Positions 1 to 8,044 of a stretch of DNA of 64,000 nucleotides are shown one piece after another. The DNA is from Prosthecobacter fusiformis. GTDB taxonomy: Bacteria > Verrucomicrobiota > Verrucomicrobiia > Verrucomicrobiales > Verrucomicrobiaceae. The notes beneath the pieces are model-generated. The model was not told the DNA's origin and made no database searches. It saw only the letters and a list, made by a program, of their open reading frames with translations. How positions within the stretch are numbered: the stretch's first letter is position 1; the number at the start of each line of letters is the position of its first letter. A program made the translations under genes and the position numbers. The DNA lies in NCBI RefSeq assembly GCF_004364345.1, contig NZ_SOCA01000001.1:496001-560000 (forward strand), written 5' to 3'.

Positions 1-1143
1 GACACGATAGGATTTGGAAATCATGAGGTCCGCATCCTGGGTCAGCGAGATCAACCTCACGGCATACTCTTCGACCCGATAGGTGAGCCCTACCATCTCG
101 GTCACATACCGGAGCACTTCTTCAATCGGCACCAGTTTCAGGTTGAGGGAAATGGGACGCGTCATCTGCTCCGGAGGAACGCTGATGACGAAATCCACCC
201 CTTTGCCGGCAGGATCCAGGTCACGTGAACGAACACGGAGGTATTCCACCACTTCCTCAATGGAAGCACCGCTGAAATCTATGCGATTGATGATGAGGTC
301 CCGCAATTTTTGCTGGATGGCCTCACGACCCACAAGAGCACCTGTGGCACTGATGCCCGACCTGCCACCATCAAAGAGATTGGATAGATCCGCACCGCTA
401 GGAGGAACTGCTTTCTCCCATGCACCACTGACGTCGTTCAGCATTTTGCTACGGGTGTGATCCTTGGCGGCTTCAAAATACTGGGCGCGATTTTGCTCCA
501 CTTTTTGAAGGCCACGGCGAGCGGCTGAATTGTAAGCATCCAGGCGAAGGACCTCTTCATAGGTCAAAATAGCCTTATCATATTCGCCGATCTCACGCTG
601 GGAATTGGCAAGCATGAGAAGCTTTTCAACCTCAGCCACTTTGGCGATGTGGCCTGGAGTGAGTGCAGGCGGGTAACGGTCCGGATCTTCAAGCCGCTGC
701 CTTACTTTGGCGATGCGTTTATCATGCTGAGCGACACCGGGCTGGTCCAGTTTTTCAAGGATCACTACGGCAGCAGGGTAATCCCCCGCATTCATCAGTT
801 CCGTCGCGCGGGCGAGGCCGGCGCGCAGATAACCATCCAGAGCGACGGCACGAGTCTCCGCAGCCAAAGGCACATCCGGAATGGCATTGAATGCTGTTTC
901 AAAAATCTTTAAAGCTGCGGCCGTATCGCCATTGCGGAGGAGGGTTTCAGCCTCCTGCATGAGGGCCTGCTGAGTGGTGACCGTGGTGGAACGGCGTTGA
1001 ATTTCCTTTTCAGCCAGCCCCAGCGTGCCTTCGCCAGCCGATGCAGTGGGCAGGAGGAAATGCAGACTGCCAGCCATGGCCAGACTGAAAACGGCAGTTT
1101 TGACTGCGTGCTGGCGGGTGAGACGTGGATTCGGACGATGCAT
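1..1143 (-). CDS. Amuc_1098-like type IV pilus secretin, N-terminal part (runs off left edge)
   Basis: Open reading on the minus strand from ATG at 1143 to the window edge without a stop, so 381 N-terminal residues are visible. A basic start and hydrophobic stretch ending near SASAG-like residues (TASAG, about 33-37) form a Sec signal peptide. Residues about 45-240 are helical and TPR-like (for example EVEKLLMLANSQREIGEYDK). Residues about 300-375 read as a secretin N-terminal/STN-type module with IDFSGASIEEVVEYL. This order is typical of the Verrucomicrobia Amuc_1098 family, outer-membrane components of a type IV pilus-like machine. The secretin core lies outside the window, so the assignment rests on the N-terminal half only. 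The start is divergent from the next gene across a 190-base gap. Confidence 0.72.
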   Translation of the reverse strand, partial: MHRPNPRLTRQHAVKTAVFSLAMAGSLHFLLPTASAGEGTLGLAEKEIQRRSTTVTTQQALMQEAETLLRNGDTAAALKIFETAFNAIPDVPLAAETRAVALDGYLRAGLARATELMNAGDYPAAVVILEKLDQPGVAQHDKRIAKVRQRLEDPDRYPPALTPGHIAKVAEVEKLLMLANSQREIGEYDKAILTYEEVLRLDAYNSAARRGLQKVEQNRAQYFEAAKDHTRSKMLNDVSGAWEKAVPPSGADLSNLFDGGRSGISATGALVGREAIQQKLRDLIINRIDFSGASIEEVVEYLRVRSRDLDPAGKGVDFVISVPPEQMTRPISLNLKLVPIEEVLRYVTEMVGLTYRVEEYAVRLISLTQDADLMISKSYRV

Positions 1144-1332
1144 TCGGAGTCTAAGGGGGGCGGGCGAAAGGCGAGGAATATCAACTTTTCAGGTCCAGCC
1201 CAAGCATTTTCTCTGCTGACGGTCACTTTCCTGGATTATAAAGATTGTGCTAGTGCACGTGTGAGGATTATTTTTGACTCCCAGCACGAGTCTTTAAACA
1301 CTGCACAATCCTCGCTGTCATAACCGCCATCC

Positions 1333-2658
1333 ATGTCCCTGTTCCGAGAATCCCCCCTTCTCCATCCATTGTCTGCTTCTTTTCGATGCTTATTCTGCGT
1401 TTTGGGGGTCGTGGCAGGCAGTCATGCCCCCTTGGTTCATGGCCAAATCAATGACCTGAATGATCTTCGTCAGCTCCTGTCGCAAAATGAGCGCACGACG
1501 ACTTCGACTGGCGTCGCTACTCCAGCCGTGGTGCAAAATCCGAACACGTTTTATACGTCACCGGGTCCTTGGGGAAAACTGCGTTGCTCCTATATCTATT
1601 TGGAAGCTCCAAAAAGCCTGGTGGACAGCTTTCCCCTGCCCAATACACGTCCGCGCTGGACGTTTCCCGAAGAAGCACTGCCAAAACTTCCTGATTTTTT
1701 TCGCAAGGCCTCTCTTTCAGAAGCCTTGATCACACTGCTCCTGGACCCTAGCCAAGTGGTGAAAGAAAATGGGTATGCGCATCTTTTCCCTCCGCTTCCT
1801 GATCTGGAGGCCATTTCTGCGGAAACCCGGGCGATTATTTACACGGAGTTGTCCAAATATCCGCCGAATGAATTTTGTGTGGACCCGGTCCTGATCGTCG
1901 GACAGACGGTGGCGGAATGGTACCGCACGAGCAAACTGCGCCCTGGTATTATCTCAAAAATCGAGCAACTGTCCTACAAACGCGGGGATACGATCGCCTT
2001 CAGCGATGTGGGTGCCATCCTGAACTATGCGGAATCTGACTCCGAAGCGCGCGCGATCTTCAAGGCCTTTACACGTACCCGCTCTCTGATGGTCAAGGTG
2101 GAGGTGGATCACAATACCAATGTGGATGAGCTTGTGAGTTACTGGACGCTGGGGATGGGGCTGAGGCGGAAAGACATTGAGCCGCTGGTACAGTCTATCA
2201 TTGATACAGATGGGGTGGAGGCGCTGCCTCTCTCCCATTTGCTGCCTTCGCTCGTCCGAAAGCTGATGTATACCTACCCTGGGCTGGACCTGGCCAAGCA
2301 CGGAATGTTGCCTGACTGCCATTGGACATCGCTCAATTTCTTCAATTACGAGCCGCATGAATACCTGCTGGACTCGCGACTGGCCACCAGTGCGGTGTTA
2401 GAGAATTTTGAACCCGTGGAACCCCCTTACAAATATGGGGATGTACTGTTCTTCCTGAGCAATTCTACAGGTGATGCATTCCACTCCTGTGTGCATCTGG
2501 CGGACGGCATTGTGTTCACCAAAAATGGTCGCAATCTTCTCTCCCCCTGGCTGTTGATGAAGCTGGAGGATGTGAGCAAAATCTATCTTTACCGAGGGGA
2601 TGGACGCATTCAGGGGTTCCGCCGAAAGAACCCGGACGCATCCATTCCATCGCAGTAG
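1333..2658 (+). CDS. Secreted protein with NlpC/P60-like C-terminal region
   Basis: 441 residues. A hydrophobic segment (about 15-37, ending PLVHGQ) looks like a cleaved Sec signal. The middle (about 90-350) has no family I recognise. The C-terminal part holds YGDVLFFLSNSTGDAFHSCV followed by HLADGIVFTKNG. A GD-hydrophobic strand followed by a histidine- and cysteine-containing strand and a 'presence of ligand' strand is the pattern of NlpC/P60 and related papain-like peptidase or amidase folds. I infer an envelope protein that could act on peptides or murein. The catalytic triad cannot be confirmed by eye because the Cys is not in the usual N-terminal position of the domain. It converges with ridA, eight bases away. 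Confidence 0.6.
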   Translation: MSLFRESPLLHPLSASFRCLFCVLGVVAGSHAPLVHGQINDLNDLRQLLSQNERTTTSTGVATPAVVQNPNTFYTSPGPWGKLRCSYIYLEAPKSLVDSFPLPNTRPRWTFPEEALPKLPDFFRKASLSEALITLLLDPSQVVKENGYAHLFPPLPDLEAISAETRAIIYTELSKYPPNEFCVDPVLIVGQTVAEWYRTSKLRPGIISKIEQLSYKRGDTIAFSDVGAILNYAESDSEARAIFKAFTRTRSLMVKVEVDHNTNVDELVSYWTLGMGLRRKDIEPLVQSIIDTDGVEALPLSHLLPSLVRKLMYTYPGLDLAKHGMLPDCHWTSLNFFNYEPHEYLLDSRLATSAVLENFEPVEPPYKYGDVLFFLSNSTGDAFHSCVHLADGIVFTKNGRNLLSPWLLMKLEDVSKIYLYRGDGRIQGFRRKNPDASIPSQ

Positions 2659-2665
2659 CTGTGGC

Positions 2666-3046
2666 TTAGGGGAGTTCGACGATCACTTCGATCTCCACCA
2701 AAGCGCCGAGGGGCAGTGCTGCCACCTGGATGGTGGAGCGGGCTGGCTTGTGGCCGCTAAAGGCTGCCTCATAGAGAGCATTGACTTTGGGAAAATCGGC
2801 CATGCTTTGCAGGAATACGGTGGCTTTTGCCACGTAGGTGAGATCCAGTCCCTGACTGGCGAGCAGGGCTTTGATATTGGCGAGGACCTGCTGGGTCTGG
2901 CCTTCGACATCTGTGGCTTCAATCTTGCCGGTGGCGGGATTGATAGGGATCTGGCCGGAGCAAAAGAGGAATCCGTTGGAGCGAACTGCCTGGGAATAAG
3001 GGCCGACGGCGGAGGGGACTTCAGGGGCGTTATTGATGAGTTCCAT
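2666..3046 (-). CDS. ridA: RidA family enamine/imine deaminase
   Basis: 126 residues, the full usual length of the YjgF/YER057c/UK114 family. It begins with the family's AVGPYSQAV motif (13-21). The later PARSTIQVAALP stretch carries the conserved arginine (R103) that binds the substrate carboxylate, and the C-terminal VEIEVIVEL strand carries the conserved glutamate. RidA hydrolyses reactive 2-aminoacrylate and related enamines made by PLP enzymes, protecting the cell from damage. It acts as a cytoplasmic trimer. The gene follows the glycogen synthase-like gene by 19 bases on the same strand and is probably cotranscribed. No functional tie between the two is obvious. Confidence 0.93.
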   Translation of the reverse strand: MELINNAPEVPSAVGPYSQAVRSNGFLFCSGQIPINPATGKIEATDVEGQTQQVLANIKALLASQGLDLTYVAKATVFLQSMADFPKVNALYEAAFSGHKPARSTIQVAALPLGALVEIEVIVELP

Positions 3047-3065
3047 GATGGGGAAAAGAGGGGTG

Positions 3066-4271
3066 TCAGGCTTTCACAAGGGTTTCATACAGGGCCTTGG
3101 TACGCTCAGCGATGCTGGTCCAGCTAAAGCGTTCCACGGCACGTTTGCGACCGGCAAGCCCCATGCGACGGCATTTTTCAGGATCGGCCATGAGGCTGTT
3201 GATGCCCTCCGCCAAATCCCGAGCAAAGTGATCAGGATGCAGTGCTTCAAAGGGGCTTTCCGTCTGCTGGTCCAAGGGCACAAGGATGCCTGTTTCACCG
3301 GGTACAACGACTTCCTTAATGCCACCCACCGCACTGGCAACGACGGCGGTTTCACAGGCCATGGCTTCGAGGTTGATGATGCCGAAAGGCTCGTAAATGG
3401 AGGGGCAGCAGAAGACCTCCGCATGGGAATACATGGCGATTTTTTCCTGCACGGGTAGCATGGCCTGAATCCAGACGATGCCGCCTCTTTTCGTCTGTGC
3501 AGCGGTCACCGCAGCCTGCATTTCAGCGGCGATTTCCGGGGTATCCGGTGCACCGGCACAAAGAACGATCTGAAACCCGGGATTCATCTTCTCGATGGCA
3601 CGCACAAGATAGATGATGCCTTTCTGCCGGGTGATGCGGCCAACGAACAGGACGTATGGCACATCTGGATCCACACCGTGCTTGCGCAGCACCTCAGGAG
3701 CTTCCATGCGATGGTATTCATCAGGATCAATGCCATTGTGAATGACGTGAATTTTATGCGGATCCAGCGGGAAAAAGCGCAGAAGGTCGCTCTTGGTTTC
3801 CTCCGATACGGCGATGACGGCATCCGCCATTTCCAGAGCGGTCTTTTCCAGCCAGACGGTAAAATCATAACCGCCGCCTAATTGCTCGCGCTTCCAGGGA
3901 CGAAGAGGCTCCAGAGAATGGACGGTGAGGACCATGGGCAGGCCATAGTTGAGCTTGGCCAGGATGCCGCCGAAGTGGGAATACCAAGTGTGAAGGTGTA
4001 CGACCTGGGCATCCACATTGCGGGTATTGAAGTCGAGACAGCGCTGCACCGCACCGAAGACAGACTTTAAGTTAGGCGGGGAAGTCCATCCTTCAGCATC
4101 CAGACTGACTCCTTTCACACTGAGATGAGGCTCGGAGCTATCCTGGTCGCCAAAGCAGCGAACCTCCACATCCATAAGTTTGGCCAGCTCGCGGGTAAGG
4201 TATTCAACATGTACCCCGGCACCTCCGTAAATGTGAGGCGGGTATTCGTTGGTGAGGAAAAGTGACTTCAT
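3066..4271 (-). CDS. GT4 glycogen synthase / alpha-maltose-1-phosphate synthase type
   Basis: 401 residues of GT-B fold. The N-terminal NEYPPHIYGGAGVHVEYL carries the glycine loop that binds the sugar nucleotide. The C-terminal half has VGRITRQKGI and the E-x7-E motif in EPFGIINLEAM, followed by AVGGIKEVV. Length and sequence fit the Corynebacterium/Mycobacterium-type glycogen synthase subfamily (GlgA/GlgM), shorter than E. coli GlgA. In mycobacteria this enzyme makes alpha-maltose 1-phosphate from a nucleotide glucose and glucose 1-phosphate. It sits after a GT81 gene on the same strand, an arrangement also known in mycobacteria. A perfect 6+6 palindrome (4272-4285) touches the start codon and no Shine-Dalgarno is visible. 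Confidence 0.82.
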   Translation of the reverse strand: MKSLFLTNEYPPHIYGGAGVHVEYLTRELAKLMDVEVRCFGDQDSSEPHLSVKGVSLDAEGWTSPPNLKSVFGAVQRCLDFNTRNVDAQVVHLHTWYSHFGGILAKLNYGLPMVLTVHSLEPLRPWKREQLGGGYDFTVWLEKTALEMADAVIAVSEETKSDLLRFFPLDPHKIHVIHNGIDPDEYHRMEAPEVLRKHGVDPDVPYVLFVGRITRQKGIIYLVRAIEKMNPGFQIVLCAGAPDTPEIAAEMQAAVTAAQTKRGGIVWIQAMLPVQEKIAMYSHAEVFCCPSIYEPFGIINLEAMACETAVVASAVGGIKEVVVPGETGILVPLDQQTESPFEALHPDHFARDLAEGINSLMADPEKCRRMGLAGRKRAVERFSWTSIAERTKALYETLVKA

Positions 4272-4285
4272 AGCAGCAAGCTGCT
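4272..4285. promoter_or_regulatory. Palindrome at the start of the GT4 synthase gene
   Basis: AGCAGC and GCTGCT separated by two bases abut the ATG of the minus-strand synthase. It occupies the place where a ribosome site should be. It could be an operator half-site pair or chance. A two-base loop argues against a simple RNA hairpin. Confidence 0.25.
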
Positions 4286-4373
4286 TTCTAGCCCAGTCCT
4301 GCCTACTGGCGCAAGAAGAAGAGCGATGCGCTGCCCGTCATGAACATCACCATGCACATTGCATCCCGGCGCT

Positions 4374-5585
4374 TCACAAGACGGTGGAAGTGATCTGCTC
4401 CCCTAAACCAGGAAGCTGCTCAAGGGCGTGGGCAGGCGAGGGCCTCATACCGGGGACATTCAGTCCTTTGGCAGCAATGCTGACCACGAGCTCTTCCAGC
4501 GCCTCCGTAAAGGCGCATATGGCCAGGCTTTCTTCCTCATGGTCAAAGATGAGACCATTGAGGAGGGCTACATGCTCATAACGCTGCATCCATTCCTGCG
4601 CCCGGTGACTGGAGTAACGCTCCAAAACAGAGCGCATCAGAGACTCTGCGGCATGCTCTTCTGCATCGCGCAAAATTTGATAGGTCAGACAGCGCACGAC
4701 ATCGGCAGCGGCGGCCACGAGACCATGCTCCAGGCCAGGATTGACAAGCTGACGGTGACGATGCTCGAAGTGAAAACCGAGGTCCACCTGGCATTGCTCC
4801 GCCGGAGTCAGATGGCGATGGGATTCACAAAGCATGGCGATTTCCAGCCCCCAAGCGGGAGGCAGGCTAAATCCAGCCAGGGTGTCAAGGTCACCCGCAA
4901 ACTCTCCCGAAAGGGGATAACGAAAACTCTCCAGGTGCTCCAATAGAGGCTTCACCCCGAGGACATCCTGAAAGGCCTGAATAAGGGGAAAAATGAGGAG
5001 GCGGGTGACGCGGCCATACAGGCGGTCTGCCACACGGCTGTAATAGCCTTTGGCGAAACGATATCCGAGACGGGGATGAGCGACTGGAAAACACAGCTTG
5101 GACAGCATGGAGGTGCTGTAATTCAGGATGTCTGTGTCATGACTGATGACGATGCCTTTGTGCCCGGCTGCCTTTAAGCAGGCCAGACCCATCCAGATAT
5201 TGGCCCCTTTACCCGTGAGGGTGCCATCCCAGCCTTTTTCCGCCAGGCGATGGTGAGCGGCCTGGAGGGCGGGGCCGTCATTCCAGAGAACGTGCACTTT
5301 TTTTCCTCCGGCGGAGTCATTGCAGAGGCGGAGTGCAGACTCGACCTGGCTTTCCTCCATGCCATTCATGGTGAGCAAGATCTCGCTGATGTAGGGGATC
5401 TGAGCCACCTGCTCAAGGATGGCGGGCAAAGCAGGGCGCTGAGTCTCAGCGAACAAGGCCGGAAGCAGGAGTACCACCGGGTTATTTTGAGTCAGTGTAA
5501 CGAGTTCTGCATCTCGCGCCGTCGCGTCTGGCGTGGCGAGATGATGCAGGGTGGGCAGTCGTGCGTGCTGATAAAAATCCGCCAT
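4374..5585 (-). CDS. GT81 glycosyltransferase, glucosyl-3-phosphoglycerate synthase-like
   Basis: 403 residues. Family landmarks in order are GKGANIW (125-131), the metal-binding DTD (150-152), FAKGYYSRV (177-185), GRVTRL (191-196), YPLSGEFAG (223-231), WGLEIAML (245-252) and a late QVDLGFHFEHRHR. These match, one by one, the blocks of mycobacterial GpgS (GKG, DSD, KSFY, GRVTEL, PLSGEY, YGVEI, QVNLG). GpgS moves glucose from a nucleotide sugar to 3-phosphoglycerate, the first step to glucosylglycerate. The exact acceptor here is inferred. The protein is longer than GpgS, with about 110 extra C-terminal residues that look helical. It sits between pssA and the GT4 synthase on one strand. Confidence 0.78.
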   Translation of the reverse strand: MADFYQHARLPTLHHLATPDATARDAELVTLTQNNPVVLLLPALFAETQRPALPAILEQVAQIPYISEILLTMNGMEESQVESALRLCNDSAGGKKVHVLWNDGPALQAAHHRLAEKGWDGTLTGKGANIWMGLACLKAAGHKGIVISHDTDILNYSTSMLSKLCFPVAHPRLGYRFAKGYYSRVADRLYGRVTRLLIFPLIQAFQDVLGVKPLLEHLESFRYPLSGEFAGDLDTLAGFSLPPAWGLEIAMLCESHRHLTPAEQCQVDLGFHFEHRHRQLVNPGLEHGLVAAAADVVRCLTYQILRDAEEHAAESLMRSVLERYSSHRAQEWMQRYEHVALLNGLIFDHEEESLAICAFTEALEELVVSIAAKGLNVPGMRPSPAHALEQLPGLGEQITSTVL

Positions 5586-5623
5586 CCTAAGGAGTGTCTG
5601 TCAGGGCCGTCACGCGCATGTCG

Positions 5624-6490
5624 TTAGATCTGGGACGCAGGATCTTCCGGCCCGGCGTCCTTTTTAGGAAGGTCTGTCTGGGTGGTGATGGGATCATCGG
5701 GTGTATCCGCAGCTTCGTATTCGATTTCGATTTCCTGCCTCCAGCGGCGAGAAACCCAAGGGCGCACTAACCCATAAAGCAGGTAGCTGACGAACAGAAC
5801 GGAGGGCATCCACTGCCAGTTCCGCACAGCAAAAGCAACGACGATGATGGAGATGAGCACCCAGGCAGGGGAACGGCGGGTACGCCAATTGATGGACTTG
5901 AAGCTCGGGTATTCGAGGTCGCTCATCATGAGCCAGGAAAGCAGGACCATGAGAACGGCCAGACCATATTTCCAAGTGCCGATCTCTTTATTCCCCTCAT
6001 CCAGCCAGAGCATCAGCAACGTGAGCGAGGCGATGACGCCGGCTGCTGCGGGAATAGGGCAGCCACGAAAGTGCTTGCTGTTAGTCTTGTCATCACTGGC
6101 CGCAATGCAATTGAAACGGGCCAAGCGCATGGCTCCGCAGACGAGGTAGGCGCAAGCGATGAGCCAGCCCAGCCCTGCGGGTTTTTCGATGCTGGAAAGC
6201 ACGATGTCATGCACCAGGAGTGCGGGGGCGACGCCGAAGGAGACAATGTCTGCGATGGAGTCCAGCTCCCGACCAAAGGGAGACTCCTGTCCCCCTAAAC
6301 GGGCAACGCGACCATCTAAGACATCGAAGAGGCAAGCTGCCAAAATGGCGATGATGGCCCAGTAATAATGCTCGGTAATGGCCCCTTCCCGTCCTTTAAA
6401 GATCTGCAAAATCGCGACAAAACCGGCCAGGATATTTCCGGCCGTCATCATCGTGGGGAGCACATAGATGCGAGGTTCGCGTTCGAGCAT
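5624..6490 (-). CDS. pssA: CDP-diacylglycerol-serine O-phosphatidyltransferase
   Basis: A polytopic inner-membrane enzyme making phosphatidylserine, the precursor of phosphatidylethanolamine. The CDP-alcohol phosphotransferase signature is complete: DVLDGRVAR, then eight residues, G, three residues, D, three residues, D (DSIAD). YVLPTMMTAGNILAGF opens the first membrane segment, and about six more hydrophobic segments follow. The last 35 residues form an acidic, probably cytoplasmic tail. I chose the ATG giving MLEREPRIY because homologues begin close to this point. An in-frame ATG at 6529 would add 13 residues. The gene heads a minus-strand run with the GT81 gene 38 bases downstream. Confidence 0.9.
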   Translation of the reverse strand: MLEREPRIYVLPTMMTAGNILAGFVAILQIFKGREGAITEHYYWAIIAILAACLFDVLDGRVARLGGQESPFGRELDSIADIVSFGVAPALLVHDIVLSSIEKPAGLGWLIACAYLVCGAMRLARFNCIAASDDKTNSKHFRGCPIPAAAGVIASLTLLMLWLDEGNKEIGTWKYGLAVLMVLLSWLMMSDLEYPSFKSINWRTRRSPAWVLISIIVVAFAVRNWQWMPSVLFVSYLLYGLVRPWVSRRWRQEIEIEYEAADTPDDPITTQTDLPKKDAGPEDPASQI

Positions 6491-6574
6491 AAAAGTGGAT
6501 TGTAGCGCACTGCACGGGATTGCCCACATGAACTTTGCAGTTTCGTCACATCCGGCGTGCGTTATTTATGAACC

Positions 6575-7138
6575 ATGACCGCCCCGGCTCTGCCCCCTCT
6601 TTTGCCAGAAACAACCCTTTCCCAGGTACTGCAATCCTATCCGGGGGCCCAGCGTGCACTCTTCGCCCGGTATCACATCGGCGGCTGCAGCAGTTGCGCA
6701 TTTAGTCCCACGGAGACGCTGGCCCAGCTCTGTGCCCGCAATGAGAACCTGGATGTGCAGGAGGTGATCTCGCACATTCAGGATAGCCACCAGGGGGATG
6801 TGACGCTGCAAATTTCCCCCGCTGATTTCGCTGAGCTGCGGCGGGAGACACCGGAACTGAAAGTCCTGGATGTGCGCACCCGCGAGGAACACGAGGCCGT
6901 CACTATTCCAGGCTCCCTGCTGATGACGCAGGAGCTGGTGCAGGAGGCTTTTTCAGCGTGGGATAAAAATGCGCCGGTGATTCTCTATGATCATACGGGC
7001 TCCCGCTCCCTGGATGCGGTGGCGTATTTTATCGGCCATGGCTTCACAAATGCCCGGTGCCTGGCGGGAGGAATCCATGCTTATAGCCTGGAGGTGGACC
7101 CTTCCCTGCCCCGGTATAAGGTGGAGATCGAAGCATGA
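6575..7138 (+). CDS. Rhodanese-fold protein with DUF1858/ScdA-N-like domain, catalytic Cys replaced
   Basis: 187 residues in two parts. Residues 14-68 resemble the small helical DUF1858/ScdA-N type domain, with the GGCSSCAF motif (C38, C41). Residues about 78-180 form a rhodanese domain (KVLDVRTREEHEAVTIPGS, then ILYDHTGSRSLDAVAYFIGHG and CLAGGIHAYS). The active loop, normally Y-C-R-S-G-N-R-S, reads Y-D-H-T-G-S-R-S, so residue 139 is Asp and sulfurtransfer by the usual persulfide is not possible. The protein is therefore more likely a binding or regulatory domain, or uses the N-terminal cysteines. Its stop overlaps the next start by four bases, implying coupled translation. Confidence 0.8.
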   Translation: MTAPALPPLLPETTLSQVLQSYPGAQRALFARYHIGGCSSCAFSPTETLAQLCARNENLDVQEVISHIQDSHQGDVTLQISPADFAELRRETPELKVLDVRTREEHEAVTIPGSLLMTQELVQEAFSAWDKNAPVILYDHTGSRSLDAVAYFIGHGFTNARCLAGGIHAYSLEVDPSLPRYKVEIEA

Positions 7139-8028
7139 CGGATACGATCTCCAGCAAACGCTGGTCACGCCAGGAGTGGCATGCCCGGCGAGATGCTCAC
7201 CTGGGCCGCGTGGCGAGCCTGGCGGATGATTTTGTGCAAAGACGGAGCTGCCAGGGGAAGCATCCTGTCCACGATTTCCTCTTTACGTATTACAACTTTT
7301 CGCCCGCGAAGCTGAAGCAGTGGATGCCGCCTCTGGGTGTCTCCCTGGAGGTCCATGAAGAGGATATGCAGACCCTGCCATGGCTAGGATCGGAGCGCTT
7401 TATCCGGCATGGCGGTGAAATAACTCTGGATGAAACGAAGCTGGGGTCCCACACTCGGGACCTGGCGCGGTGGGTGGGCCAGCTATGCGCGAATGTCCTG
7501 GAGCGTGCTCCACGGTTTCGATGCTTTGGCCTGCATGAGTGGGCCATGGTTTATCGCCAGACACGCGAGCAGATCCGCCATCAGGGATATGAGCTGCGGC
7601 TGGCCCCGGAGGTGATGGCGCAGTTTATCGAATCCCAAAGCATCGGCTGCTCCCACTACGATGCGTTTCGCTTTTTTACGCCGGAAGCCAAGCCGATGAA
7701 TGTGCTGCAACCTGTGTTAGAAACACGTCTAGAGATGGAGCAAGGGGCCTGCCTGCATGCCAATATGGACCTGTATAAATGGGCGACGAAACTCTGGCCA
7801 TGGATCGGCTCGGACCTGGTGGGCAAGGTCTTCGCCCTGGCCTGCGAAGGGCGCGACCTGGATATGCGAGCGAGCCCTTATGACCTGAGACATCTGGGGT
7901 ATGAACCCGTCTGCATCGAGACGACGGAAGGAAGGCTGCGTTATGAGCAGGAGCAGCGGACGCTGGCTGAGAAAGCGGTGCCGCTGAGAGAGGAACTGAG
8001 GATGGCGGCGGGAAGGCTGGTCGCTTGA
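7135..8028 (+). CDS. Conserved protein often annotated as 3-methyladenine DNA glycosylase
   Basis: 297 residues. The sequence has the blocks KHPVHDFLFTYYNFSPAKL, CFGLHEWAMVY, IGCSHYDAFRFF and HANMDLYKWATKLWPW. I recognise these from actinobacterial proteins that databases label 3-methyladenine DNA glycosylase. None of the known alkyl-DNA glycosylase folds (Tag, AlkA helix-hairpin-helix, MPG) is evident, so the label should be treated as unproven. Many conserved His, Tyr and Trp residues suggest an enzyme or a ligand-binding protein. No signal peptide or membrane segment is seen. The four-base overlap with the inactive rhodanese upstream suggests the two work together. Confidence 0.68.
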   Translation: MTDTISSKRWSRQEWHARRDAHLGRVASLADDFVQRRSCQGKHPVHDFLFTYYNFSPAKLKQWMPPLGVSLEVHEEDMQTLPWLGSERFIRHGGEITLDETKLGSHTRDLARWVGQLCANVLERAPRFRCFGLHEWAMVYRQTREQIRHQGYELRLAPEVMAQFIESQSIGCSHYDAFRFFTPEAKPMNVLQPVLETRLEMEQGACLHANMDLYKWATKLWPWIGSDLVGKVFALACEGRDLDMRASPYDLRHLGYEPVCIETTEGRLRYEQEQRTLAEKAVPLREELRMAAGRLVA

Positions 8029-8044
8029 CTTAGCCAGTGCTGGG

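Noticed and set aside
1214-1242. Possible promoter (TATAAA at 1237) before the secreted NlpC-like gene
   Set aside because: No acceptable -35 box at a normal distance, so it is not listed as a feature.
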